Shown: positions 27,022 through 34,726 of the stretch, piece after piece
How the letters are laid out: the number at the start of each line of letters is the position of its first letter
How positions within the stretch are numbered: the first letter of the stretch is position 1
Origin: JANMCE01 sp031410595
GTDB taxonomy: Bacteria; Actinomycetota; Acidimicrobiia; Acidimicrobiales; Ilumatobacteraceae
NCBI GenBank assembly: GCA_031410595.1
Contig: JANNZM010000053.1
Coordinates: forward strand, 1 to 64,000
Reading direction: 5' to 3'
DNA length: 64,000 nucleotides
The notes under the pieces: generated by a model
What the model was told of the DNA's origin: nothing
What the model saw: only the letters and a program-made list of their open reading frames with translations
Database searches by the model: none
Made by a program: the position numbers and the translations under genes

Positions 27022-28329
27022 GTGACGACTATCTACGACCCTCATCATCCCAAGTACCTGGACGAAGCCGACGTTCGCGATGAGATGACCCGTGTGTACG
27101 ACCTGTGCCACGGCTGCCGCCTCTGCTTCAAGTTCTGTACCTCGTTTCCGACGCTCTTCAGCTACATCGACGCGCATGACGATCAGGACTCGGCCAAGCT
27201 CACCAAAGTGCAGCAGGACCAGGTCGTCGACGAGTGTTTTCAATGCAAGCTGTGTGACATCAACTGTCCGTACACTCCGGCTAAGGGCCACGAATGGGCG
27301 CTTGACTTCCCTCGCCTCATGCTGCGTGCCGACGCAATGCGCAACGCCACCAAACAGGTCGACAAACGCAAGGCGCTCACCACCAACGTCATGGGCCACA
27401 CCGATCTGGTTGGCAAGCTCGGCACCTCGGTGGCGCCGTTGGCCAACGCGGCCACCGGCAAACCCGGTTCCATCATGCGCAAAGTCATCGAGAAAACGGC
27501 TGGAGTGTCGTCACAACGCTTGCTGCAGCCGTTTGCTCGGCAGCGTTTCTCCACCTGGTTTGCCAAACGGCCGCGCGTTCGCCTTGCCAATCGCCAGTCC
27601 CAAGTGACCCTCTTTCCCACCTGTCTCGTTGAGTACCAGGCTCCCAACATCGGCAAGGACCTGGTCAAGGTGTACGAGCGTAACGGCGTGGAATGCTCTC
27701 TCGCCGAAGGCGCCAACTGCTGCGGGGCGCCGTTCCTTCATTCAGGCGACGTCGACAGTTTCACCAAGCAGGCGGCCAAGAACATCAAGGCGCTCGCCGC
27801 ATCGGTTCGGGCTGGCAACGACATCGTGGTGCCGCAGCCGACCTGCTCGTTCATCCTCAAGAAGGACTACATCGACTACGTGGGTGGCCCCGACGCGAAA
27901 CTGGTGGCTGAGCACACCTTCGACTCCTCCGAGTACCTCATCCGCCTCCATAAAGACGACGGTCGCAGTCTCGATATGGTGTTTCCCGGCGACGTGCCCG
28001 ACACCGTCACCTACCACACGCCATGTCACCTGAGGGCCCAGAACATCGGGCTGAAGAGCCGTGACCTCATGAAGCTCACCGGCACCAAAGTGAAGCTTGT
28101 GCAGCAGTGCTCGGGCATCGACGGGATGTGGGGCCTACGAGCCGAGAACGCCAATATATCCATTCCGATCGGCAAGAAGCTGGGCGACGAAATCACCAAA
28201 GCCGGAGGCGACATTGTGGCGGGCGACTGCCACTTGGCCAACGGTGTCATCACCGAACAGACCGGAAGGGTACCGGTGCATCCGATGCAGATGATGGCCC
28301 GCGCCTACGGCATTCCCGAGGAGAACTGA
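27022..28329 (+). CDS. Fe-S/CCG-domain oxidoreductase (GlpC / HdrD-like)
   Basis: 435-residue protein with two [4Fe-4S] ferredoxin-type motifs at the N-terminus: Cys29, 32, 35, 39 (CHGCRLCFKFC) and Cys72, 75, 78, 82 (CFQCKLCDINC). Two CCG-type domains follow; the first has CCGAPF, but the second has QCSGIDGMWG instead of a canonical CCG, as in GlpC-like proteins that pass electrons rather than hold the heterodisulfide-reductase cluster. It lacks the glycerol-3-phosphate dehydrogenase context of E. coli GlpC. The GTG at 27022 was chosen because it starts at the conserved MTTIYDPHHPKYLDE block. It abuts the DUF3501 gene and lies just after rubrerythrin. Confidence 0.88.
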   Translation: MTTIYDPHHPKYLDEADVRDEMTRVYDLCHGCRLCFKFCTSFPTLFSYIDAHDDQDSAKLTKVQQDQVVDECFQCKLCDINCPYTPAKGHEWALDFPRLMLRADAMRNATKQVDKRKALTTNVMGHTDLVGKLGTSVAPLANAATGKPGSIMRKVIEKTAGVSSQRLLQPFARQRFSTWFAKRPRVRLANRQSQVTLFPTCLVEYQAPNIGKDLVKVYERNGVECSLAEGANCCGAPFLHSGDVDSFTKQAAKNIKALAASVRAGNDIVVPQPTCSFILKKDYIDYVGGPDAKLVAEHTFDSSEYLIRLHKDDGRSLDMVFPGDVPDTVTYHTPCHLRAQNIGLKSRDLMKLTGTKVKLVQQCSGIDGMWGLRAENANISIPIGKKLGDEITKAGGDIVAGDCHLANGVITEQTGRVPVHPMQMMARAYGIPEEN

Positions 28330-28929
28330 ATGAAACTCACACTGGCTGATATTGCCGATACGCGGGCCTACGAGCGCGAGCGTGAGTCGTTCCGAGAGCA
28401 CATTGTTTCGCTCAAACAACTGCGACGCGTCCAGGTTGGCAACATGATCACGTTCGTGTTCGAGAACCGGGACACCATGCGTTTTCAGGTCCAGGAAATG
28501 GCTCGCGTTGAGAAGATTTTCACCGATGCTGGTATTCAGAGTGAACTCGACACATACAACACGCTCATCCCCGAGCCCGGCCAGTTGTCGGCCACCATGT
28601 TCATCGAACTGACCTCCGACCTAGCTCTGCGGGACTGGTTGCCCCGGCTGGTCGGCATCGAACGGGCGCTCGAATTGCGCCTGCCGGGCCATGTCATCAA
28701 GGCCGTGGTAGAAGAGCAGCACGCCTCACAACTGACACGTGAAGACATCACGTCGTCCGTGCACTACGTCCGTTTTGAACTTTCGAGCGTACAAATTGCC
28801 GCCTTTCGGGCGGGTCCGGTCGAACTCGCTGTTGGGCACCCAGCGCTTCACGTGGCTGTGGTGCTGCGGGACCAGACCAGGGACGAGCTGCTTCGCGACC
28901 TTGTGCCAGAAACCGCAGAAAATTTGTAA
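28330..28929 (+). CDS. DUF3501 family protein
   Basis: 199-residue member of DUF3501, function unknown. It begins MKLTLADIADTRAYERER and has the typical REHIVSLKQLRRVQVG and FQVQEMARVEKIF blocks; the C-terminal half is beta-rich. The start codon follows the TGA of the Fe-S protein directly (TGAATG). Adjacent rubrerythrin, GlpC-like protein and DUF3501 genes recur in diverse bacteria, which indicates a joint function, probably peroxide reduction or protection of metal centres (established co-occurrence as I recall it; the mechanism is unknown). Confidence 0.85.
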   Translation: MKLTLADIADTRAYERERESFREHIVSLKQLRRVQVGNMITFVFENRDTMRFQVQEMARVEKIFTDAGIQSELDTYNTLIPEPGQLSATMFIELTSDLALRDWLPRLVGIERALELRLPGHVIKAVVEEQHASQLTREDITSSVHYVRFELSSVQIAAFRAGPVELAVGHPALHVAVVLRDQTRDELLRDLVPETAENL

Positions 28930-28974
28930 GACCCTCTAGCAACCGGGCCGAACGCCCCATAACATGACGCCGAT

Positions 28975-28990
28975 GGAGCCGGGGGGCTCC
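28975..28990 (+). promoter_or_regulatory. GC hairpin in the whiB leader
   Basis: GGAGCC-GGGG-GGCTCC, a six-pair stem with a four-base loop, lies 28 bases before the whiB start. It lacks a U-tract. A -10-like TAACAT at 28960-28965 would place the transcript start just before this hairpin. Confidence 0.4.
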
Positions 28991-29018
28991 AAGTCTGATG
29001 AAGTGTTAGGGGCTTACC

Positions 29019-29285
29019 TTGGCAGCAGTTGCCTTTTCATCGCAGCTCCGGTCTCCGGAGTCGGCGTGGCTTGATCTCGGTGCGTGCCGCGGCCTGGATC
29101 CGGAGACGTTCTATCCGGAGGACGAGGAGGACGCCCAGAAGGCCAAGGCCGTCTGCGCCCAGTGCGCCGTCCGCGTCACATGCCTTGAGTTTGCGCTCGG
29201 GCATCGCGAGAAACAGGGCGTCTGGGGTGGTGCGACCGAACGTGAGCGTCGTCGCATCATCCGTCAGCGTCGCCGTACCGCCTGA
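29019..29285 (+). CDS. WhiB family transcriptional regulator
   Basis: 88-residue Fe-S cluster regulator, a family confined to Actinomycetota. The four ligands are Cys23, Cys46, Cys49 and Cys55, followed by the GVWGGATE turn at residues 67-74 and a basic C-terminus (RERRRIIRQRRR) for DNA contact. It starts at TTG 29019 with AGGGG upstream; no ATG or GTG gives a sensible start. It is probably a WhiB1/WhiB2-like protein, but the subtype cannot be settled by eye. It sits alone between the DUF3501 gene and trpD. Confidence 0.93.
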   Translation: MAAVAFSSQLRSPESAWLDLGACRGLDPETFYPEDEEDAQKAKAVCAQCAVRVTCLEFALGHREKQGVWGGATERERRRIIRQRRRTA

Positions 29286-29327
29286 CCGAGCCCAGATTTG
29301 GGGCGGGCCAGACAGTTGGGGACTGGC

Positions 29328-29333
29328 TAACCT
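29328..29333 (+). promoter_or_regulatory. -10 hexamer of trpD
   Basis: TAACCT ends six bases before the ATG at 29340, so a leaderless mRNA is predicted. Confidence 0.45.
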
Positions 29334-29339
29334 GCGCTG

Positions 29340-30404
29340 ATGGAAAGCCTTGACGATCTTGGTGGCTGGCCGCCCCTACTGAGCGCACTCATGCGCGGCG
29401 AAAACGTACCGGCCGCACATACCCGCGCGGCCATGGCCGAACTGCTGGCCGGCAACGCCACGTCAGCCCAGATCGCGGGATTTGTGGTGGCGCTGCGACA
29501 AAAGGGTGAGACGGTCGATGAGCTGTCCGGTCTGCTCGACGCGATGCTGGACGCCGCTGCCCTGGTGACTCTGCCACCAGCCCTGTTGGCGAGGGCCATC
29601 GACATCGTTGGCACCGGCGGTGACCGGAGCCATTCCATCAACGTCTCCACCATCTCCATGTTCGTGCTCGCAGCCGGAGGTCTGACCGTCGTCAAGCACG
29701 GTAACCGCGCTGCCAGCTCGCAGTGCGGTGCCGCCGACCTGTTGGCCGAACTCGGGGTCGCCATCGACCTGATCCCTGATGAGCTCCTGCCGTGTTTGGA
29801 AAAGGCCGGATTCGCATTTTGTCTGGCGCCCACCTTCCACCCGGCGTTGCGTCATGCCGGTCCGACCCGTCGCGAGCTCGGCGTACAGACGGCGTTCAAC
29901 ATCCTCGGTCCGATGGCGAACCCGGCTCGGGTACCCCGTCTTGTCGTCGGCTTGGCCGACCCGTCCATGGCCGAGCGCATGCTCGACGTCTTTGCCCGTC
30001 ACGGAGCCGAACACGTGCTGATCGTGCACGGCGACGATGGCCTCGACGAACTGACCACGACTGCTACCTCGTCGGCGTGGGAGCTGCACAACGGTGTGCG
30101 GCGTCACTTCAGCATCGATCCGACGGTACTCGGCCTACCCCGTGTTTCGATGGATGCGTTACGAGGCGGTGCCCCCGCCGAGAATGCTGCTCTGGCCCGA
30201 CGCGTACTGGCGGGGGACAAGGGTGCCCACCGCGACATCGTCACGCTCAACGCGGGGGCTGGCTTCCTGGTGGCCGAGGTGGTCCCATCCCTGGAGGAAG
30301 GCATCCAACTGGCTTCGTCACTGCTTGACGGTGGTGCGGCAGCGGACGCGCTCGACCGACTGGTCACCTCGTCCAACGAACTGGTCGCGGCCCGCCGCCC
30401 ATGA
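29340..30404 (+). CDS. trpD: Anthranilate phosphoribosyltransferase
   Basis: 354-residue enzyme of tryptophan synthesis that joins anthranilate to PRPP. The PRPP-binding GTGGDRSHSINVST motif is near residue 85-98, KHGNRAASS near residue 120, and the GPTRRELGVQTAFNILGPM segment near residues 180-200. Length and domain order (small helical domain, then alpha/beta domain) are normal. The homoserine kinase gene overlaps its stop (ATGA). Other trp genes are not in the window. Confidence 0.92.
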   Translation: MESLDDLGGWPPLLSALMRGENVPAAHTRAAMAELLAGNATSAQIAGFVVALRQKGETVDELSGLLDAMLDAAALVTLPPALLARAIDIVGTGGDRSHSINVSTISMFVLAAGGLTVVKHGNRAASSQCGAADLLAELGVAIDLIPDELLPCLEKAGFAFCLAPTFHPALRHAGPTRRELGVQTAFNILGPMANPARVPRLVVGLADPSMAERMLDVFARHGAEHVLIVHGDDGLDELTTTATSSAWELHNGVRRHFSIDPTVLGLPRVSMDALRGGAPAENAALARRVLAGDKGAHRDIVTLNAGAGFLVAEVVPSLEEGIQLASSLLDGGAAADALDRLVTSSNELVAARRP

Positions 30405-31225
30405 TTGTCTCGGTCCCGGCGAGCTCTGCCAACCTGGGACCCGCATTCGACGCGTTGGGCCTTGCCCTCGCCATGCCCTTTCTCTGCCGCCTCGGCCCTG
30501 CGCCGGACGGCCGAGTGGAAACCGAAGGACATCCCGCCGTCGTGGCCTATCGCCGAATGGGTGGCACCGGCGCACTCTCGACCCAGACATCGATCCCGTC
30601 AGGCCGCGGCCTCGGCTTCTCCGGTGCGGCGCGCGTAGCTGGATGTCTGGCGGCCGTTGTGCAGCGATATGGACCCGAGGTGCAGTTGGCTGATCACACC
30701 GACACCGTCTTCCGCCTAAGCGCCGAGCTGGAAGGCCACGCCGACAACGTTGCCGCCTCGCTCTACGGCGGATGCATCGTCACTGCAGCCGGACGAGTTG
30801 TGCGCATTCCGCTTGCGGTGCAACCTGTGGTGGTCGTGTGGATACCGCCATCGCAGACCTCCACCGACGCGGCCCGGCGGGCGCTGCCGCCGACCGTGTC
30901 ACACGCCGATGCGGCGTTCAACGTTGGCCGGGTCGCGCTGCTGGTCGCCGCGCTCGCAACGGGTGACACCGGTGCCCTTCGTGATGCGGCACAGGATCGT
31001 CTGCACCAGAAGTACCGACTGGACGCTTCACCCCGCAGCCGACTCGCCATCGTGGCAGCCCTGGAGGCCGGAGCGTGGTCGGCATGGCTCTCGGGGTCGG
31101 GTCCGACAGTCGCCGCGTTCTGCGCGCCTGATCAGGCCCGCCACATCATCGACTCTTTGCCACCAGGCGGTCGCGCCCAACAGCTCCGCATCGATACCGC
31201 CGGTGCGAGGCTGATAGGCGACTAG
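30401..31225 (+). CDS. thrB: Homoserine kinase
   Basis: 274-residue GHMP-family kinase that phosphorylates homoserine in threonine synthesis. It has PASSANLGPAFDALGLAL at the N-terminus, the ATP-binding PSGRGLGFSGAARVAG loop near residue 66 and the family motif GHADNVAASLYGG near residue 111. It is slightly shorter than the usual 290-310 residues. Coupling to trpD by a four-base overlap is unusual; thrB is generally with hom and thrC, which are not seen here. Confidence 0.9.
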   Translation: MIVSVPASSANLGPAFDALGLALAMPFLCRLGPAPDGRVETEGHPAVVAYRRMGGTGALSTQTSIPSGRGLGFSGAARVAGCLAAVVQRYGPEVQLADHTDTVFRLSAELEGHADNVAASLYGGCIVTAAGRVVRIPLAVQPVVVVWIPPSQTSTDAARRALPPTVSHADAAFNVGRVALLVAALATGDTGALRDAAQDRLHQKYRLDASPRSRLAIVAALEAGAWSAWLSGSGPTVAAFCAPDQARHIIDSLPPGGRAQQLRIDTAGARLIGD

Positions 31226-31324
31226 CAGCCAGATCCTTACACCTCGCGGTCTGTATCGACGCATGCCAACTGCGACAGCGCGACCTCATGTTTTGGTCGG
31301 GAGCACCAAGGTTTTATTTTTGGG

Positions 31325-31344
31325 GTGTATCTTATCGGATACAC
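31325..31344. promoter_or_regulatory. Inverted repeat GTGTATC-N6-GATACAC in the thrB-trpS gap
   Basis: Perfect seven-base arms around TTATCG, extending to 15-base imperfect arms (13 of 15 matched, TTTTT...AAAAA outermost) over 31317-31352. The T and A tracts are on the wrong sides for an intrinsic terminator. It looks like a dimeric-regulator operator or a recombination-site remnant. The flanking 31226-31422 holds no real gene; a 17-codon frame starts at TTG 31371 behind GGGAGGGG. Confidence 0.4.
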
Positions 31345-31422
31345 GTCAAAAACAAAGGATGGTAGGGAGGGGTTGGCTCACCGAAGTTCGCGTCGCGAGA
31401 TGTCCTCGTTCCTCAGCAGTCC

Positions 31423-32406
31423 TTAGGCGGGGAGAAGACCTGCGGCGCGGTAGGCCCGCTCGAGCGTGACAGCAGCGACGGCACGGGCCTTGGTGGCGCC
31501 GAGGTGCAGCAACGAGGCGACGTGGGTCGGGTCGGCAGCCAGTTCGGCATAACGGGCCTGGACCGGGCGGAGCAACTCGATCACGGCTTCACCCGCGGCG
31601 GTCTTGAGCTTGCCGTACTGGGTGAAACCCTCGGCGATGACCTCGGGCTTCTCTCCGGTACATGCGGCCAGAATCTCGAGCAGGTTCGAGATACCTGGTT
31701 TCTTGTCCTGGTCGAAGAAGACCTCGTTGTCGGAATCGGTGACGGCCCGTTTGAACTTCTTCAGGATCGCGTCGGCTGTATCGAGAAGGTAGATGCAACC
31801 GTTCTGATTCTCGGTGGACTTCGACATTTTCGAGGTCGGATCCTGCAGATCCATGACGCGAGCGCCGGAGGTGGGCGCAACGAATTTCGGTACCACGAAG
31901 GTGTCGCCGTAACGATTGTTGAATCGAATGGCTGCGTCTCGCGTGAGTTCGATGTGCTGGCGCTGATCTGCACCGACCGGCACTTCGTTGGCGTCGTACA
32001 ACAGAATGTCGGCGACCTGCAGGGCCGGGTAGGTAAGCAAGCCCGCGGGAATAAAGCCCTTCGACTTGGCCGACTTCTCTTTGTACTGCACCATGCGAGA
32101 AAGCTCGCCGACCGACACGATGCATTCCATCAGCCAACAGAGCTGCGCATGCTCGGGCACGTGGCTCTGCACGAACACCGTCGCTACGTCCGGATCGAGC
32201 CCGATAGCGAACAGCATCGTGGCCAACTCGGTGACGTTTTGGCGCAGGACCGTTGCCTCGTGAACGGCAGTCAAGGAGTGCAGATCAACAATGCCGTGGA
32301 AGGCGTCAACGTTGTGCTGATTGGCCACCCACGGGTTAAGCGCCCCGAGGTAATTCCCAAGATGGACGTCTCCGGTTGGCTGAATACAGCTGAGCACACG
32401 CGTCAT
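31423..32406 (-). CDS. trpS: Tryptophanyl-tRNA synthetase
   Basis: 327-residue class I aminoacyl-tRNA synthetase. The HIGH-type motif is in PTGDVHLGNYLGAL at residues 11-24 and the KMSKS motif is intact (TSKMSKS, near residue 195). Substrate-pocket segments VGADQRQHIELTRD and GLLTYPALQVADIL are present. Length is normal. The start ATG at 32406 is divergent from scpA with 82 bases between the starts, so the shared region carries both promoters. Confidence 0.94.
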   Translation of the reverse strand: MTRVLSCIQPTGDVHLGNYLGALNPWVANQHNVDAFHGIVDLHSLTAVHEATVLRQNVTELATMLFAIGLDPDVATVFVQSHVPEHAQLCWLMECIVSVGELSRMVQYKEKSAKSKGFIPAGLLTYPALQVADILLYDANEVPVGADQRQHIELTRDAAIRFNNRYGDTFVVPKFVAPTSGARVMDLQDPTSKMSKSTENQNGCIYLLDTADAILKKFKRAVTDSDNEVFFDQDKKPGISNLLEILAACTGEKPEVIAEGFTQYGKLKTAAGEAVIELLRPVQARYAELAADPTHVASLLHLGATKARAVAAVTLERAYRAAGLLPA

Positions 32407-32476
32407 AACGCACTGATCGTAGCGGGGGAGACGAGCAGGTCACCGGTGTATTCGTGCCCACGGTGGCCGGGAGTTG

Positions 32477-32482
32477 TATCCT
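32477..32482 (+). promoter_or_regulatory. -10 hexamer of the scpA operon
   Basis: TATCCT, preceded by TG (extended -10), ends six bases before GTG 32489; this supports that start and a leaderless transcript. Confidence 0.5.
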
Positions 32483-32488
32483 CGCAGG

Positions 32489-33265
32489 GTGTCAGTTGAG
32501 GTCAACACCCCCGTGTACGACGGGCCTTTCGATCTTTTGCTGCACCTGATCCTCAAAGATCAGGTCGATCTCTACGAGGTCTCGCTCAGCGCGATAGTTG
32601 ACGCGTTCCTCGAGGAAATGAAGCTGATCTCCAGTCTTGACCTTGAGCTGGCCACCGAATTCCTGCTGATCGCCGCCACCCTGGTCGAGTTGAAGAGTCG
32701 ACGACTGTTGCCCGGCCGCGACGACATCGACCTTGACGACGAACTGGCGCTCTGGGAGGAGCGTGACCTGCTGCTGGCCCGCCTGCTCGAGTGCAAGACG
32801 TTCAAAGATGTGGCGCAGGTGCTGTCCAGCCTGGCCGACACGGCAGCCAAGTGCTTCCCCCGAATCGCCGGTCTCGACGAGCGGTTCGCCGAACTGGCGC
32901 CCGATCCGCTGGAAGGTCTGAACCCGACTCGTCTGCGCGCCGCGTATGACAGAGCCACGCGTATCAAAGTCGTGCCGACGGTCGACATGTTCCATGTCAA
33001 CCCCATCCGCCTCACTGTCGCTGAGGCCGTCGATGAGCTGGTGGACGAACTTCCACGCGCCGGTCGCATCAGCTTTCGTCGCCTGACGTCTGGCCTCGCC
33101 GAGCGGTTGGAAATCATTGTGCGCTTTTTGGCGCTGCTCGAATTGTTCAAGCAGGGCTATATCGATCTGGAGCAGGCCGATACATTCGGCGACATCGAGA
33201 TCGCCTGGCTCGGAACCGAACTGGTAGGCGCCAACGGTGTCACCATTGATGACTACGAAGGCTGA
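32489..33265 (+). CDS. scpA: Segregation and condensation protein A
   Basis: 258-residue kleisin subunit of the bacterial SMC condensin, linking SMC heads during chromosome organisation. The N-terminal kleisin helix region is typical (YDGPFDLLLHLILKDQVDLYEV at residues 8-29), then the FLLIAATLVELKSRRLLP segment, and a C-terminal winged-helix part (SFRRLTSGLAERLEIIVRFLALLELFKQG). GTG 32489 is preferred to the in-frame TTG at 32474 on promoter spacing. It heads an eight-gene run ending with argJ; scpB follows after five bases. Confidence 0.92.
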   Translation: MSVEVNTPVYDGPFDLLLHLILKDQVDLYEVSLSAIVDAFLEEMKLISSLDLELATEFLLIAATLVELKSRRLLPGRDDIDLDDELALWEERDLLLARLLECKTFKDVAQVLSSLADTAAKCFPRIAGLDERFAELAPDPLEGLNPTRLRAAYDRATRIKVVPTVDMFHVNPIRLTVAEAVDELVDELPRAGRISFRRLTSGLAERLEIIVRFLALLELFKQGYIDLEQADTFGDIEIAWLGTELVGANGVTIDDYEG

Positions 33266-33270
33266 TACGG

Positions 33271-33924
33271 ATGGCCACCGACTCTTCCTCTCCCGCGGCT
33301 GACGGCCCGGTCAACCCCGACGCCGTCCGCGCCATCGAGGCCATCGTCATGGTGGCAAGCGAACCGGTCGAACCAACGCTGTTGGCCCAACTGCTTGAGT
33401 TGCCGCTCACCCAGGTCGAGTCACTTTGTGCCCGACTGGCAGAGGCCTACCGTGAGGCCGGTCACGGGTTCGAGTTGGTGAAGGTGGCGGGCGGCTACCG
33501 CTACCAAAGCCACGGGGACATGGCGCCGTACGTCGAGCGTTTCGTGCTTGAAGGGCGAAGCGCTCGGCTGTCGGGCGCGGCGCTCGAAACCCTGGCGATC
33601 GTGGCGTACAAGCAGCCGATTTCACGCGCTCAGGTGGCCTCCATTCGGGGGGTTGACCCCGACGGTGTGTTGCGCACGCTGCAGGCCCGCGGTTATGTCG
33701 ATCAGATCGGGCGCGACCCCGGCCCTGGTCAGGCGCTGCTGTGGGGCACGACGCCAACGTTTCTCGAGAAGCTGGGTCTGAGTTCACTTGAACAGCTGCC
33801 GCCTCTGGCCGAATACGTGCCTGGCGCTGATGTGGTGGAAGCCCTCGAGCAGGGTCTGCGCATTGTCCCCATTGTCGCTCCTGCGGCGGGCGTAGCACCG
33901 GAAGCACCAGCCTTAGATGAGTGA
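33271..33924 (+). CDS. scpB: Segregation and condensation protein B
   Basis: 217-residue partner of ScpA in the SMC complex. Two winged-helix domains are visible: AIEAIVMVASEPVEPTLLAQLL near residue 20 and SGAALETLAIVAYKQPISRAQVASIRG near residue 100, the second being the family signature. The tail after residue 190 is Ala/Pro-rich. The rluB start lies eight bases before its stop, so the two are coupled. Confidence 0.92.
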   Translation: MATDSSSPAADGPVNPDAVRAIEAIVMVASEPVEPTLLAQLLELPLTQVESLCARLAEAYREAGHGFELVKVAGGYRYQSHGDMAPYVERFVLEGRSARLSGAALETLAIVAYKQPISRAQVASIRGVDPDGVLRTLQARGYVDQIGRDPGPGQALLWGTTPTFLEKLGLSSLEQLPPLAEYVPGADVVEALEQGLRIVPIVAPAAGVAPEAPALDE

Positions 33925-34726
33925 TACCCGACCCCTCTGGGAGATCCAGAAAGATCAGGCCGCGGCTGACGGTATCCGCTTGCAAAAGATTCTGGCCGAG
34001 CGTGGTTACGGCAGCCGCCGCAGCTGCGAGCAGATGATCGAAGCCGGTCGCGTCACCGTCAACGGCGAGGTTGCGGTGCTCGGTCGACGCATCCACGCCG
34101 ACATCGACAAGGTCACCATCGACGGCGTACCGGTCGGCACCAAACAGGGGCTCGTGTACTACCTCTTGAACAAGCCCGCCGGCGTGGTCACCACATCGAG
34201 CGATACCCACGGTCGCCCTACGGTGGTGCAACTGGTTCCCGACGATGTTCGGGTGTTCCCGGTCGGTCGTCTCGACGCCGAAACCGAAGGCCTGCTCATC
34301 CTCACCAACGACGGTGATCTCACCCACCGCCTGACCCACCCGAGTTTTGGTGTCGAGAAGGAATATCTCGCCGAGGTCGAGGGCGAACTGTCCAACTCCG
34401 ACCTCCATTCGCTGCGATCGGGTATCGAGCTGGAAGACGGCAAGACGGCGCCCGCCCAGGCCAGTCAACCCCAACCGGGCATGGTGCGTCTGGTGATCCA
34501 CGAAGGCCGCAACCGGCAGGTGCGCCGCATGTGCGACGCCATCGGCCATCCGGTGAAACGCCTGGTAAGGGTGCGTATCGGGCCGCTGCGTGACACCTCG
34601 CTCAAGCCGGGTACCTGGCGGATGCTCGAGGGCGCCGAGGTCATGGCGCTATCCGAGACCGTCAAGGCCGGCAAGGACGCGCCGGTGTACGAGGGCGCCA
34701 TTCTGCTGGGTGACGACGATGAGTGA
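33917..34726 (+). CDS. rluB: 23S rRNA pseudouridine synthase, RluB type
   Basis: 269-residue RsuA/RluB-family pseudouridine synthase. An S4 RNA-binding domain (RLQKILAERGYGSRRSCEQMI, residues about 21-80) precedes the catalytic domain with the invariant Asp in GRLDAETEGLLILTNDG near residue 117. The C-terminal segment RQVRRMCDAIGHPVKRLVRVRIG is typical. Modification of 23S rRNA near position 2605 (E. coli numbering) is the family's role. Overlaps by eight bases with both scpB and tyrA. Confidence 0.92.
   Translation: MSDTRPLWEIQKDQAAADGIRLQKILAERGYGSRRSCEQMIEAGRVTVNGEVAVLGRRIHADIDKVTIDGVPVGTKQGLVYYLLNKPAGVVTTSSDTHGRPTVVQLVPDDVRVFPVGRLDAETEGLLILTNDGDLTHRLTHPSFGVEKEYLAEVEGELSNSDLHSLRSGIELEDGKTAPAQASQPQPGMVRLVIHEGRNRQVRRMCDAIGHPVKRLVRVRIGPLRDTSLKPGTWRMLEGAEVMALSETVKAGKDAPVYEGAILLGDDDE

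Noticed and set aside
27022..28329. Annotating the CCG protein as GlpC of anaerobic glycerol metabolism
   Set aside because: The glpA/glpB partners are missing and its neighbours are rubrerythrin and DUF3501; a general Fe-S/CCG call is safer.
31325..31344. dif-like or terminator reading of GTGTATC-N6-GATACAC
   Set aside because: dif half-sites (TTATG-type arms) are not present, and U-tracts are on the wrong sides for a terminator.
31263..31469. 68-residue frame in the thrB-trpS gap
   Set aside because: Mixed composition, runs through the inverted repeat and into the trpS end, and has no homologue-like motif.
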